DNA of 64,000 nt from Paracamarosporium sp. OC-R06-R3. Its lineage: Eukaryota; Ascomycota; Dothideomycetes; Pleosporales; Didymosphaeriaceae. The translations under genes and the position numbers were made by a program. Shown piece after piece: positions 1 through 11,204 of this stretch. Location: assembly GCA_019828545.1 (NCBI GenBank), contig JACVRA010000302.1, forward strand, positions 1 to 64,000, read 5' to 3'. How positions within the stretch are numbered: the stretch's first letter is position 1; each line of letters begins with the position of its first letter. Below the pieces are notes generated by a model. The model was not told the origin of the DNA. It worked only from the letters and a program-made list of their open reading frames with translations, and ran no database searches.

Positions 1-1218
1 AATGCTCAGCTAGCTAGAGTCCATTCAACAAATACGCTGTTGGGGCACAAGACGCGTCACACATTTGTCGGCTGCGACCGACCAGAATGTACAAGCTTAC
101 AGAATCTGTAACCCGATCGAGGCGGTGGTTTTGAAGGATTGAGCTATTATCAGAGTGCACCGGATAGTGAAGTAGGTATGGAGGGACAGTTCTGAAGAGC
201 ATATAAGCGTACCCTAATGTTGTACGGATATTGTGCTGTCCAGAAGAGCAACAACATCAACATTGTGAGAGTTACTACGCCTTTGTTGCATTGCCTCAAT
301 CAGGCAATAACCCATTGAGAATGGGTTCTATTCGAGTAGAATAATGTAGAACAGAATGTGTGTTTGAATAGAATGAAACCTTTAGATTCAAGGGACACAC
401 TATCGACGAGAAAATGACTTGTGCTCAACTGTTCTATCCCTAGCATCAATACAAGAGAGACAGAAGTATCTGTATGCTGATCTATGTGGTTGAACTAATT
501 TATAACACTGTTGAGCGGCTGTGTGATTGTTCCCAGCCTTCATGACGCCTTCAGAACCACCCTTCCTCCACACCATCTTCAATTCTCCTACGTTAGTATC
601 CAAACTTCAAAAATATGCCTTACCTTCCACTAAGTCTAGCCCGTCCATAATCACACACAACCCTCACCATGCGACTCAGACATGTCAACCATCTCCGTCA
701 CTAAAACTAAAGCCAACGCACTTGCGGCGTCTCAAAAAGATCTTAATGTACACTCAATACGGCTGTGCAAGGAGTGAAGAGAAGCATGCGAGACTACAAG
801 AGCTTCCAAGAAAGCGCGTGGTAAAACTTGGGGAAGACATCCGTGAACCATATTAGGTGAAGGTTCTAGCTGAGACCCATCCAGCGGTGCCGTCATCACA
901 ATACCGCGAGCCTTTGAGAATTAAGATAAATGGTGACGGAACATTCAGGCTATAGTTTCTGGACCGCAGAGGAACATCACCACGGATACTCTAAAGAAAA
1001 TCACAATGCTCATCAAGTAAAGGAAATGCATTTGGTATCTAGACATTTCTCGCAGTCATGCATATAGCGGCAATCAGGCCTTTATGCATTGCGTCAGCCA
1101 TCCCAGCCAAATCCGTATTCTTGTTCCAAAACTCCGTAGAGAACAGCGCTCAAATAGCGTAGCGGTCATAATTCGTTGTTGCCGTGTATCAAGTGGAGAC
1201 ACCTCTTTCTAAACCAGT
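1..1218. other. intergenic, downstream of CYS3
   Basis: No gene is supported here: open frames are short, most lack an ATG, and none looks like a known family. The only local structure noticed is a perfect 8-base inverted repeat with a 3-base loop at 309-327. The right-hand end is probably the CYS3 3' untranslated region. Confidence 0.6.
309..327. repeat. small perfect hairpin
   Basis: An 8-base arm at 309-316 is the exact reverse complement of 320-327, separated by GAG. It lies in sequence without a recognised gene. It may be chance. Confidence 0.4.
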
Positions 1219-2687
1219 TCAAGCATGGCCATTACCATTGCTAGCAAGCGCATTGTTGATTTTGGGGCCGACAACAGCCTTCTCTAGTGCCTGTAGCACA
1301 TCGGCTACAAGGTCGGCCTCGTCCTCGATACCGCAGCTCACGCGGACGAGGTCATCGAACACGCCCGCAGCCTCGCGTTGCTCACGCGGGATGCCACCGT
1401 GGGTCATTGCGCTCGGCACTTCGACAAGCGACTCAATGCCTCCAAGAGACTCAGCAAGCGTGTAGATCTTGGTAGCTTGACAGAACCGCTCGGCCGCCTC
1501 ATGCCCACCGCGAATACGGAACGAAAGCATACCACCGCCCATACCGTCGCGGTGCTGCTTCTGTGTCACAGCGTACTGCGGGTGGGAGGGAAGACCAGGG
1601 TAGTTGACCGCAACGACGTGAGGAGAGTTCTTGAGGGCGGTTGCCACGCCGGTCGCGTTCTTGGTGGCTTCGCGGGCGCGTAGATGCAGAGTCTTGAGAC
1701 CGCGGTGGGCGAGCCAGCAGTCAAATGCTGATGGGACGGCACCGATGGCGTTCTGGAGGAAGGAAAGGCGGTCGTAGAGATCTTGCGAATTGAAGGCTGC
1801 GGCGCCCATCACAACATCCGAGTGACCGTTGATGTACTTGGTCACGGAGTGCACCACGATGTCTGCGCCGTGGTCAAGTGGATTCTGCACATACGGCGAG
1901 AGGAAGGTGTTGTCCACAACGACCAAGATGCCATGCTGATGCGCGATCGTGGCGACCTTCCTAATGTCCACAAGCGTTAGGGTGGGGTTGGAGGGCGACT
2001 CGATCCAGATCAGCTTCGTTTCCGGAGTGATAAGCTGGGCGATGTCGATCTCGATGCTGGGACTGAATGTAACCCTCACGTCGTGGGTGAGTGCGACCTT
2101 TGTGAAGTAGCGGTGGGTGCCGCCATAGACATCTGACACGGAGATGACATGTGAGCCAGCTGCGAGAGACTGGAGAATGTTCGCTGTGGTTGCAGAGCCG
2201 GAGCTGAAGGCGAGAGCGAAGCGGGCGTGCTCAAGAGCGGCAACGGCACGTTCGAAGTTGTCCCTGCACTGGTGTCAGGGCCTAGAGCTGACCCAATTCC
2301 ATATGATTTGAGCGTACCTGTTCGGGTTTGAAGACCTCGAATACTCATACTGACCAACGGGCTTTCCTACGCTGGTCTGCGCAAAAGTGGTGGAAAGAGA
2401 GATCTACGGATATTAGCAAACCCATCAAAAACCTCGGTATCGGGACAAGAGCAGGTCTCGAGTTCGTATTCTACATGTGGTGAGGGGGAAATTTCACATG
2501 AAGCTTCCTATGGCCCGCCCAAAGATAACGACACCGATGTTGCTGCCCAAGGAATACGCACCGGCTCAATAACCGCGCCCGTCACAGGGTCATGCGGACT
2601 GCCTGCATGCACAGCCAAAGTCCCAAATCTATGCACCGGCGAAGGCGCCCGCGGTGGAGTCTCGATCGGGTGTTCGGCAAGCGTCAT
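1219..2687 (-). CDS. CYS3: cystathionine gamma-lyase
   Basis: PLP-dependent enzyme of the Cys/Met metabolism family that cleaves cystathionine to cysteine, 2-oxobutyrate and ammonia, the last step of reverse transsulfuration in the cytosol. Exons on the minus strand are 2687-2562, 2403-2318 and 2263-1219, giving 418 residues, normal for the family. The N-terminus carries the family signature FGTLAVHAGS followed by TGAVIEP joined across intron 1 to ISLSTTFAQTSVGKP. The PLP lysine is K213 in SVTKYINGHS. YGGTHRYF and the late SLGGIESLVEVP block are also typical. The start at 2687 is the first ATG in frame; upstream codons in that frame include only GTG. Intron phases agree exactly. Cystathionine gamma-synthase and beta-lyase are relatives, but the length and the motifs favour the gamma-lyase. 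Confidence 0.92.
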
Positions 2688-3466
2688 GGTTGCGCGTATG
2701 GTGTCTTGGTCGACGGTTCGGAAAATGCTCAGAAGAAGCTCCACGAGAGGTTCGAGTCGGCGACAGGCAGAGTCGCAAAATTATAGCGCGCAGGGTCAAA
2801 ATACTGACGTTTATCGATAAATGGCCGGCGCGCTAGTTGCTCCGGAGCGGTTCCCTTTGTTGAGACAATGGCGCAATTCTCGGATGGCGTGCTTGTCGAT
2901 GCTGAGGAAGCGAGAAGGCACACGGTACGACTCCATGACGCTGACTTTGGCCGCCTCTTATATACGTGTAGGTATGGGTGCACGGCATCTGTGCGGCCTG
3001 AATGTGTAATGAGATGCTGAGCAATCCTATGGATAGGATGCGCAGCATGGTTTCGCCGTCTTGTCGCGACTCTCTGGGCTTAGCCTGGATGATGCCATTT
3101 AATTCTCCGACGCCTTGCAGCGGCTTTGCTGATCAACCGTTTGTTGCGCCGAGGCACGAGAAGCCTCCGCTGAGACGCGTTCTGTGCTGCTGTGGTGGTG
3201 GTTTGGTTACGACAGATGTCACAAGACATGCTAGAAACCTGAGTACCTGGTGCCTGGACCTTCCCAGATTTTGTATTGTTCTATAGCGGCTGCAAGAACA
3301 TCATGGCAAACCTGTGTATCTATCTAAGGATATGCTCCATCCGAATGCAGTGTGGTATCTCGGAAAACCAAACATGCTTGCCCCTTCACGTCTTCGGCAT
3401 GCCTGCACCTTCACAAGCCGCCGGTGCTGACAAGCCCGATCGCTTTGCGCCTTCCTGAACGAGCTT
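2688..3466. other. intergenic between CYS3 start and ATG14 end
   Basis: Contains the CYS3 promoter and leader and the ATG14 3' flank. Open frames here are short and without family resemblance. No further gene is supported. Confidence 0.6.
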
Positions 3467-5219
3467 TCACTCCGCCGCCGGCTTCTTCGTCGTCTCCTCA
3501 CTGCGGCTCTTGACCCTGGTCCAGCCGTTCACTCCCCTTTTCCGCTCCTCACCTCCCTCAGAGCTCGCAACGGGCGGGACGTTGTCCATGTAGCTTTTCC
3601 CATCGCCTTGGTGATGCCGCTTTCCCACCATGACCGGGTCGTCCTTGATCGCATTCTCCATATCTGCCCACTCCTTCGGATCCAGATTATCCCAGTCCTT
3701 AGTCTGCTCCTCTGCGTACAAAAAGCGCTTTAGCTGGTCACAGAGCTTCCACGGAGTAAGCTTCCAGTCACCGAGACGTTGTACGTTTTCGCCATCAAGA
3801 GCGAAGGAGTGCGATGTTGCGTGGGATATCTCGCCTAGTCCCACGGGCGTCTTTTTCGCGACGTTTGCGCCGGACTTCGGCTGTGGAATGTCCTTGTCGA
3901 GCGGGTTCTCCGGTCGTTGAGAATACCAAGTCACGCGCAATTTGAGCAGACGGTGAAGGTTTTTACCCATCTCGCAGACATCCTCCCAATTTGTAATCTC
4001 GTCTTTCATACCCTGGGATCGACAGAGCCAGGCAATGTTGTAGCCAAGATTCGCGACAGCCTCTACCAGTCTTGCATACGCAACCTTATCCTCCTCGCGC
4101 AGATGAGGAAGTGACCGATCTAGAAAGAGCACCATGGCTCTAGGTAATGGTGTACCATCTAACGTACGAGAGGCTTCCGGGCTGGTGTTCGATGAATGCG
4201 ATGGAGTCAAGCCTGGAAAGAGGGGTTTCTTGCCCTCCCATGATTCTTCGGGGGTGAATATGGTGGGATGTGGATAGTCCTTGTGCGGTAGTGTAATTTC
4301 AGAGGGAAGACGGAGTCCGAGATAGGCCGTGACGCGTATGAGAAGCTGCGTAACAGCAAGCAAGGACGCTGAAAGCTCCTCTGGTGGAGCGTCTAAGCGA
4401 AGTTAGTAGATGACATTAGAAACATTAGGAACATGTAGCTCAGTCTTACCGTTGAGCTCCCGTAGGTCCCAAATTCTAAGATATTTACCGGACTTTGACA
4501 AGGACCTATACCGGTCTATGTCAGGTCCTATGTACCACGTTTCCTTGATTTCACCGTCCTTCAGCCGACGCTTGAACGACTTCAGCCCAGCAATATCAGC
4601 CGCAGAGTGGCAGAGATACGACCGCATCTCCATCGTCGTCGAGTGAACCTTATCAGACTCGTATTCCAAGCGTTTGATACTCTGCTGCACTTTATCGTAT
4701 TCGTTCGCTCGTCGTGTGTCTATATCGTGGGTCGCAGATGATATATCTGACTTCCGCAAAGCCATGCGTCGACGCTTCTCCACAAGCTCTTTCCGTGCAT
4801 CCGCGATCTGTTGTTGAAGTCGATCGGCCTGGTCGTTGATCAACGCCGTTCGCTCCTCGATTTCAGCCGTTTCGGCTCGGGTCCGCTGGATATCGACATT
4901 GTTGGTACATTCTTGCCGGTCTACAAGCAAGCCTCCCTTCGAGTCCTGAAGCGAAACATGTCTACAGGCAGCTGACCGTCAGCACAATATACTAGCTGTA
5001 AGGATGCGGAGCGAAGCTTAAGCTCCACTAAAGCAAAAGAAACCTCACTCACTGGCTCTCTTTATCTTCCGAACCCTCGATAACGGCTTTGACATGCTTC
5101 GCCACTCTCTCGGCGCCATCCAGTGCTTTTGCGAGCTCGATGCGGGGTTCTTCTAGGTAGGCACGGGCGCACGTAACGCAGTGGAGCGCGCCTTCCCTAC
5201 CACAGATATCGCAGTCCAT
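3467..5219 (-). CDS. ATG14: autophagy protein Atg14 (UVRAG/Atg14 family)
   Basis: Subunit that directs the Vps34 phosphatidylinositol 3-kinase complex I to autophagosome formation sites. Exons are 5219-5053, 4961-4450 and 4392-3467 (534 residues). The first exon begins MDCDICGREG and has paired CxxC motifs (C3/C6 and C14/C17), resembling the N-terminal cysteines of Atg14/Barkor. The second exon is a long coiled coil rich in E, R, Q and K (about residues 70-150). The third starts NDAPPEELSAS and continues with RLPSEITLPH, a block typical of the fungal family. Phases fit: the intron 1 acceptor is the AG at 4962, the first one giving an open frame. A Vps38/UVRAG-type role in complex II is the main alternative. 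It is divergent from the gene at 5673, with 453 bases between starts. Confidence 0.8.
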
Positions 5220-5672
5220 AGTATTGTGGTTTACGTTATGTTCCCGCCTCTTGATCTCTCGGGTTCTTCTGGGTCCGGAGTGCAGTTGAGGATCATGGTG
5301 AGCGGGTGCGCGCCGTGGGAGGTGCTATGTATGGCAAACTGACTGCCTCGCTAATCTGGATACGGTTCGTTAGGGTTTACGTTCCAAGCATACATGAGGC
5401 TCAGAAGGATAGGAATCCGAGGTGGTGGTGGAAGTTTTAAGAAAGCATTGTAGGAAGATAAGATGTCAGGCACCCGCGAGGCGTGACGCAACTAGGCGCA
5501 CCTGCCCGCTACAAGTTGCGCTAGACAAATTTAGTAAGGCGTCAAAAGTGGGCGACCCCTACCGTTCACAACTGTCTCACAAACAGAATGTTACAGCAAG
5601 CATCGCGTCAAATGTGAATGGCACGTTCCAAACGTCGGTGTACTGAACGCATCGAACCGCAGGCAACGACCA
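5220..5672. promoter_or_regulatory. divergent promoter interval ATG14 / orphan gene
   Basis: 453 bases separate two divergently transcribed starts, so both promoters must lie here or within leaders. No specific binding site is claimed. Confidence 0.45.
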
Positions 5673-6451
5673 ATGTCACCGCCAGCATCTGAATCCTCCA
5701 TCTCATTACCTAGCGTGCAACAGCAAACATTCCCGTCTTCACCTCCCTCGTTTGACTTTGACGCCTTGGTCAACATGGTAGACACAAACAATGATCAAAC
5801 TCATGAGGCTGAGCCCGCTGCAAACATATCTAACGCGCAAGAAACTCATACCCCCTCCACTCTGAGGGATCTCAACGAAGAGAAACCCCCACCGTCCGCC
5901 CAACAAGCACAGCAAGCTCCAGAAGTGGAAACTCGAGAAATCGGAAGCGAAGGAGACACCAGCGAGGAAGAGATTGACCCTGCCGACCAGATCGAGGCTT
6001 TCGACTGGAACAAGCTTCACGAAAGCTACCATCAGGCCATGAGCACTGCGACAGCAGAAGAACACGAGTTGTTGAACGAGTTTGCTCAACTTATGGATGT
6101 ACTGTTATCACGTGTTCCTGAATAATCACTTAACGAGCTAACAACGGCCGCAGTACTTCAAGATCTGGGCTGACGCTGGCGCCAATCAGGAATCTGATCG
6201 CACCTTCCACCGGTACGCATGTCCTCTATCCCTTATCACGCCTTAAATGTAACAACTAACCTCCACTCCAGTCTTCGCACACGTATGGCTTACGTAAACC
6301 ATTCCGAAGAGAAACTAGAGAAGACGCGGCAACACTGTAAGTCCCTGATCCTTCTCGCTTTGTACAAGATCTAACGGCATCAGACGTCGACGTCGTCCAA
6401 GCTTTCGAGAGTGCGCTTGCTCTTCTTCGAAACACTGGTTTTGGTGGTTGA
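5673..6451 (+). CDS. hypothetical acidic protein, four exons
   Basis: Exons 5673-6098, 6154-6212, 6272-6336 and 6384-6451 give 205 residues; all three introns are GT-AG, 47-59 bases, and phases agree. The first 90 residues are low-complexity, rich in S, P, Q, E and T. The rest is more ordered: FDWNKLHESYHQAM, a helical stretch around EEHELLNEFAQLMD joined to YFKIWADAGANQ, then a basic helix ending near NTGFGG. No family is recognised. Conservation of the frame across four exons argues that it is a real gene rather than a chance open frame. A regulatory or scaffold role is possible, but nothing shows it directly. Confidence 0.7.
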
Positions 6452-7096
6452 TGCTCATCAACCCAGGAGCTATCTTCGTCAATCACCAAGCAACTTTTCG
6501 TTCAGATTCAACAGCTCGTCTCTCGCGTGGGCGATCACTGTCGGCATCTGCACACCAGGCGCGACTGCGCGTAATGAGAGAAGCATCTTCGCCCTCTAGT
6601 TGCGGAAGGCATGCTATGAGATGCAACATCATGTAGGCACTGAAGACACACAACGGCTACAAGGGTCTGGCGTTGGAGGCGTTCTGGAAGCACATATATA
6701 GCAATACCCAAATATAAGATGCGCAAAAAGATGCAAAGTCTAGGTAACGTCCGTATAATCATGCGACGACAGACACAAACAAAGGTGGATAAACCCAGAC
6801 ATCGCTATGTGAATGCAGAATGCAAGATCGTGCAGGTGCCCATAAATTTTCGTTTCATTCCGTTTCGATTACTCTACTTGAGCCCAAATCTATCCCATAT
6901 GCTACAAATGCCGGCGAGCCGTCAACGCAAGGCTCTAGCCATACGTGTAACATAAGACGCTTCTATCCTCGCGCAGAACGGAAGACTAAATCAAGACCAC
7001 CGCATTCGATGCCGATGCAAGGTGAGAAAAAAGGATCGAGCCGGGAGGAGTCAGGTAAATATGCACGCTGAGATGCGGGACTAAATGCAGAAGTGT
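6452..7096. other. convergent intergenic region
   Basis: Lies between the 3' ends of the orphan gene and the thioredoxin reductase gene. No supported coding sequence is seen; it is probably 3' untranslated and terminator sequence of both genes. Confidence 0.55.
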
Positions 7097-8471
7097 CTAC
7101 AAGAGCGGGTTGGAGCGGTACTCGGGGACGACGCCGTTGGTCTGCGACTTCTCGGCTTGGTTCTCGGTTTCGAGGTCGTTGGTGACGTTGTCGTCTTGCT
7201 CTGCGAGCCACTTCTCGGCTTCGAGAGCAGCCACGCAACCAGAGCCTAGTTTCATGTTAGCTAGTATCCTTCAATATTCGTATATGTAAAGCAATGACCC
7301 ACCTGCACTCGTAATAGCTTGCCTGTATCGCTTGTCCTGGACGTCACCAGCAGCGAAAACACCTTCTACGCTCGTAAGACCGCGTCCAGGTTCCGTGATC
7401 AGGTAGCCATCCTCATCCATGTCAAGCTGGTCCTTGAAAAGCGTAGTCGCAGGATCGTGGCCAACGGCATAGAACAATCCCTTAGCGTCAATGGTCTGCT
7501 CTTCCTTGGTAACATTGTTCTTGATGACAAGTTGCGTCATCAGACCGTTCTTCTTCTCCTCGCCCTTAACTTCTACCGCGCTGGTGTTGTACTTGATCTC
7601 AATCTTTGGGTGCGTAGTCAATCGTCGTGCGTTCGTCCTGCTAGCCCGAAGCTTGTCTCGTCGCACCAAGACGGTGACCTTCTTCGCCTTCTTGGTAAGG
7701 TAAAGCGCTTCTTCGACCGCAGAGTCACCTCCGCCGATGACGACAAGGGCTTGGTCGCGGAACATGGGAAGAGATCCATCGCAGACGGCGCAAGCTGATA
7801 CGCCGTTGCCCCAATATTTGGTCTCTCCTGGGAGGTCTAGCCGGCGGGCCTTTGCGCCAGTGGCAATAATGAGAGAATCGGCTGTGTGCTCCTCCTCTTC
7901 GATGGACTCGTCATCGCCCATGGGGTGTAGCCAGTACTTGAAAGGGCGGGACTTGAGGTCGACCTTCGCGACGGTCTGGGAAATGATCTCGGTGCCGCAG
8001 GCTTCAGACTGCTCGCGCATTTGATCCTGCATCGCGTTAGTGGGGGTGGAATACAATTTCGTGAAGCGGCTCGACATACCATCAGTTTACCTCCCTGGAC
8101 GTTCTTGAACCCAGGGAAGTTCTCGACTTCGTCGGTAGTGGTCAATTGCCCACCTGCTGCGATTCCGAGCGCGAGGAAGCCCTCGTACATGACGGCTGGA
8201 GGTCGTTAGCAGCGTTACAGCAACACGAATAGGTAGACTTACGGTTCAAGTCAGCACGCGCAGCATAGATGGCTGCGGTGTGGCCTGCAGGCCCAGAGCT
8301 ACACGCGAGTTAGCATGGCGCCTAGACAATATCATGATACCTGATGTGTGGTGGGGCACGCGAGAGCGGGACAACGAGACGCGTCGAACTTACCCGATGA
8401 CTGCAAGTCGCGTTAGCAGAGCATTTGAAAGGTGCATTGGGACACAACTTACTGACTACTTTCGAATGCAT
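7097..8471 (-). CDS. TRR1: thioredoxin reductase (NADPH), low-Mr type
   Basis: FAD/NADPH flavoprotein that reduces thioredoxin. Six coding exons on the minus strand: 8471-8453, 8400-8394, 8298-8243, 8195-8080, 8026-7303 and 7245-7097, giving 356 residues. The start reads [18 protein letters not shown], matching the usual fungal N-terminus and FAD-binding glycine motif. The redox pair is CAVC at 145-148, followed by the NADPH motif [14 protein letters not shown]. The C-terminus ends near EYRSNPLL. Exon 2 is only 7 bases, but the phases and the protein motif require it. The reading frame stays open for 90 codons upstream of the ATG with presequence-like composition (see next entry). A distant paralogue with other activity is unlikely. 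Confidence 0.93.
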
Positions 8472-8741
8472 CCTCCGCACGTCTACCTGAGGTGTCGAGG
8501 TCTGCTTCGAAGCAGAAGATAGCCCCGCGGTGGGTGATGCGCGCTGGGTTGAGGCGGCGGCAGCGAGGGGCACGGAGAAAAGGGACAAGGTACGAGTAGA
8601 GGTCGCGCGGCGGAAAACTGAGGCGAACACTTTGGCGGTTGGTGGGGAGACTGGAAGCTGGTGCGGGCGTGCGGGTGCGGGAGTGATGGCTTGAGTCGCT
8701 AGAGATGGGCTTGGAGGCGGCGCTGACGGCGGTGCAGAGGC
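8472..8741 (-). other. in-frame ATG-less upstream extension of TRR1
   Basis: Directly upstream of the TRR1 ATG, 90 codons are open in the same frame up to a TAA at 8744-8742. No ATG occurs in them. The last 53 codons, starting with a GTG at 8630-8628, encode SVFRRATSTRTLSLFSVP followed by an A, S, T-rich stretch, with seven R/K and one acidic residue, which resembles a mitochondrial presequence. It could be translated from a near-cognate codon or joined to an upstream exon, or be a chance open 5' leader in GC-rich DNA. Confidence 0.4.
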
Positions 8742-9343
8742 TTAAGAAAGGTGATTGGCGCAGAAAGCACTGGAAAAAGATGTTTCAGCAGTCCAGCTTT
8801 GCTTATCGGCGAAGTGCTGGTCGAGAATCGGACGTGTGCTTTAGGAGGCCGGGTCGTTTACTGGAGGGGCGCAACGTAATACTGATTGATTAATATGGCG
8901 TCTGCCGGCAAGATGGAATGACGAGACAACGACAGAGGGTCCTCGCACACGGGTACTTCTAGTGCTACAGCAACAGCGACGGTGATGGCAGAGGAAGAAA
9001 TTGTGTTATAGCGCGCCGGGGCCGGGCAAAGTCGCACGCCATGGCGATTTGCGAGCAAGCAAGCCCAGGGTTCACTAGATTTCTAAGAGCAGACGCCGAG
9101 ACTCGACGCCCGGCCCACAGCAGCCCACCTTTGAAATCGTCGCCTACCCTGCTGCGGATGGCGTTTGCAATGTGTACTCGCCTGTTGCGCTATTTTGAGA
9201 AAGCTACGGACTTTGTTTTGTCACGCTGCGGCGTCGCGCTGGCCGTTCAGACACTCCAAAATACCTTGCAGAGACAATTTGCGCAGAGACAGCTTGCGCG
9301 CGCATCACGTCATGCCTCGGCAACCGACCATAAGCCGCATTGC
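8742..9343. other. TRR1 upstream region and TRM82 3' flank
   Basis: Holds the TRR1 promoter on the minus strand. A short ATG-initiated open frame (reading MACDFARPRR) begins near 9043 in the minus direction and could be an upstream ORF if the leader is that long. Plus-strand open frames, such as 9041-9463, overlap the TRM82 end and show no family features. Confidence 0.45.
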
Positions 9344-10995
9344 CTAATCCTCCGCGCCTGGACGCTTCCTCAGGTTCTCTACACCGTACAGCAGATCTCG
9401 AAGTGCTTTGTCACTCTCAGTGCCTGCAGTCGTCTGGCTGAATCCTTCGAGCGCCTTTGCTAGGGTCTTGTCTTCCTGCCACTCTCCTGAATTGTTGTTG
9501 GAAAGGTACTGCAACCGCGAAGTCCCCTACCAGTGTGTTAGCTTTGTCAGGACCAGAAATTTGATACCATCGCTTACCGGCTCCTTGCGAATCTCTTGTG
9601 TAGACCCTGGCTGGTGCACGTGATCAATGGAGACTGCAGCTATAATCCCGCCCCCGTACAAATCAACGAATGCCAAATCGAGTACATTACCGTCCAACGG
9701 CAGCACCTTTCCTACTGTTGGGGAGCTGCTGAGTTTGAAGCTCACCAGCGCTGGAACTCCCTCGCAGGCTACCAAAACCTCATCTGCCTGCAAGACATTA
9801 GCGTTTGGGAGTGAATTGTAGGCATTGGGACTGTACATCTTGCTGACTGTTTGGAACCGACCATATCCCAGCAACAGCAACCTTGAATTCTGCCGCTCCA
9901 CTAGTATGCGGATGCCCTTTGTAGTACTCTGCAATGGCACTTTGAAGAGGTATTCTTTCTAAAAGGTGGTAAGACAGCCAGTCCCAAACATATAGATGTG
10001 AATCTCCGCCACCAGAAACAAGATGTCCTGACTTTGTGATGCACAGACGGCTGACGAACTCCTCGTGGCCCTGGCAGAATCCTTCAATAACGTGTGCTTG
10101 TGGTATTCCACGAGATACTCGAATATGCTCGTCTCGGTCGGCCGTCAGTATATAGCTACGGGAGCCGACCGTGGCACACACGACATCTGTGAGCATCGAT
10201 ACGTGGCCCAATATCAGTTCATGCTTGAACTTTGGTGTTTCTTTCGCTTGCTTTGGTCCTTTTTCGGCTTGTTTTAGTTGTTCCTCTAAGGCCTTGCGGT
10301 TTCTCCCAGAATGCACTGTGAGGACGTTGGCAGAGGGAGCAAATTTTTTCTGCTCCTCTTTGGGCTGCGGAGTAACAGCCTGTTCGTCTTCAGGGGACGG
10401 TAGCAAAGGCAGAGAATAAACATCTCCGAACTTGTCTGCACACAAAATCGTGGTGTCATCTGTAGCCAAAGCAATCGAGGATGGACGTTTCGCCATGCAT
10501 CTTGAAGAGTGAGTGGTCTGGTACTAGCGAAAGCGGTATGAGCACCAACCTCTGACTTAATTGCTGCAAACGACACTGATCATCAGCGTGAAAAACTCGA
10601 ATACACTTGTCCTCAGCGGTCACCACAACAAGATATTTGCCGTCCTTAGTCGTCTTCAAATGTGATATGTTGGGTTTCGGTTCTGCCACTGGCGTAAGTT
10701 TGACCCGTTTTCCAGGTGGGCCTTCATGTTCTTCCTCACGGTCAGGCTCCTGGTTTCTTTAGTTTCCATGCTAGAGGGATGATATGTAGGATAAACCCAA
10801 GTTCGCAGAATATGTTTCAAGAAGCTCGTTACGCACCTTCACTTCAGGCGTCGGAGCTTCTGGGGTCCAAATTGATGTAGCCCCAGTAGAGGATTGCACG
10901 ACGAGTTGGGAACCTGTCGCACCGAAGAGTAGCCACTCATGCACATCACCAACAGCCCGTGTACAGGCGGTCAAGCATTGGTACGGTAATGTCAT
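9344..10995 (-). CDS. TRM82: tRNA (guanine-N7)-methyltransferase WD40 subunit
   Basis: Non-catalytic WD-repeat partner of Trm8 that stabilises it for m7G46 formation in tRNA (WDR4 in animals). Exons are 10995-10837, 10749-10550, 10500-9837, 9787-9578 and 9508-9344 (465 residues); all introns are GT-AG and in phase. Recognisable blocks include KRVKLTPV, VTAEDKCIRVFH, LSQRCMAKRPSSIAL spanning intron 2, CADKFGDVYSLPL, ILGHVSMLTDV, ILTADRDEHIRVSR, GHEEFVSRLCI, SGGGDSHLYVWDW and ACEGVPALVSF. The last exon is an acidic tail. The boundaries of introns 3 and 4 were chosen because reading through them destroys the family pattern. It is divergent from RPP0 with 209 bases between starts, suggesting shared control of two translation genes. 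Confidence 0.88.
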
Positions 10996-11204
10996 TGTCT
11001 CGTTGATACTTTCTAGTCACCAGCATGCACCCGAAGAAGTTCTCAGATAGTGGGCTAGCTATATGTAGCATTAGCGCATTCGCGTAGATGCACGGGCCTG
11101 CTCCCACGGCGATTTTCATCCTCTCCATCACGACTTCCTCAACTTCATCAAACCACAGAACCGCAATAAGTCCTTAAAGATCCTATTGTGTCAACACGAT
11201 CATA
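10996..11204. promoter_or_regulatory. short divergent promoter TRM82 / RPP0
   Basis: Only 209 bases separate the two start codons, so this interval must hold both core promoters and both leaders. Individual elements were not identified with confidence. Confidence 0.55.

Noticed and set aside
2749..2758. GGTTCGAGTC, similar to a tRNA T-arm
   Set aside because: It lies in the CYS3 upstream region with no A-box at suitable spacing and no foldable cloverleaf by eye.
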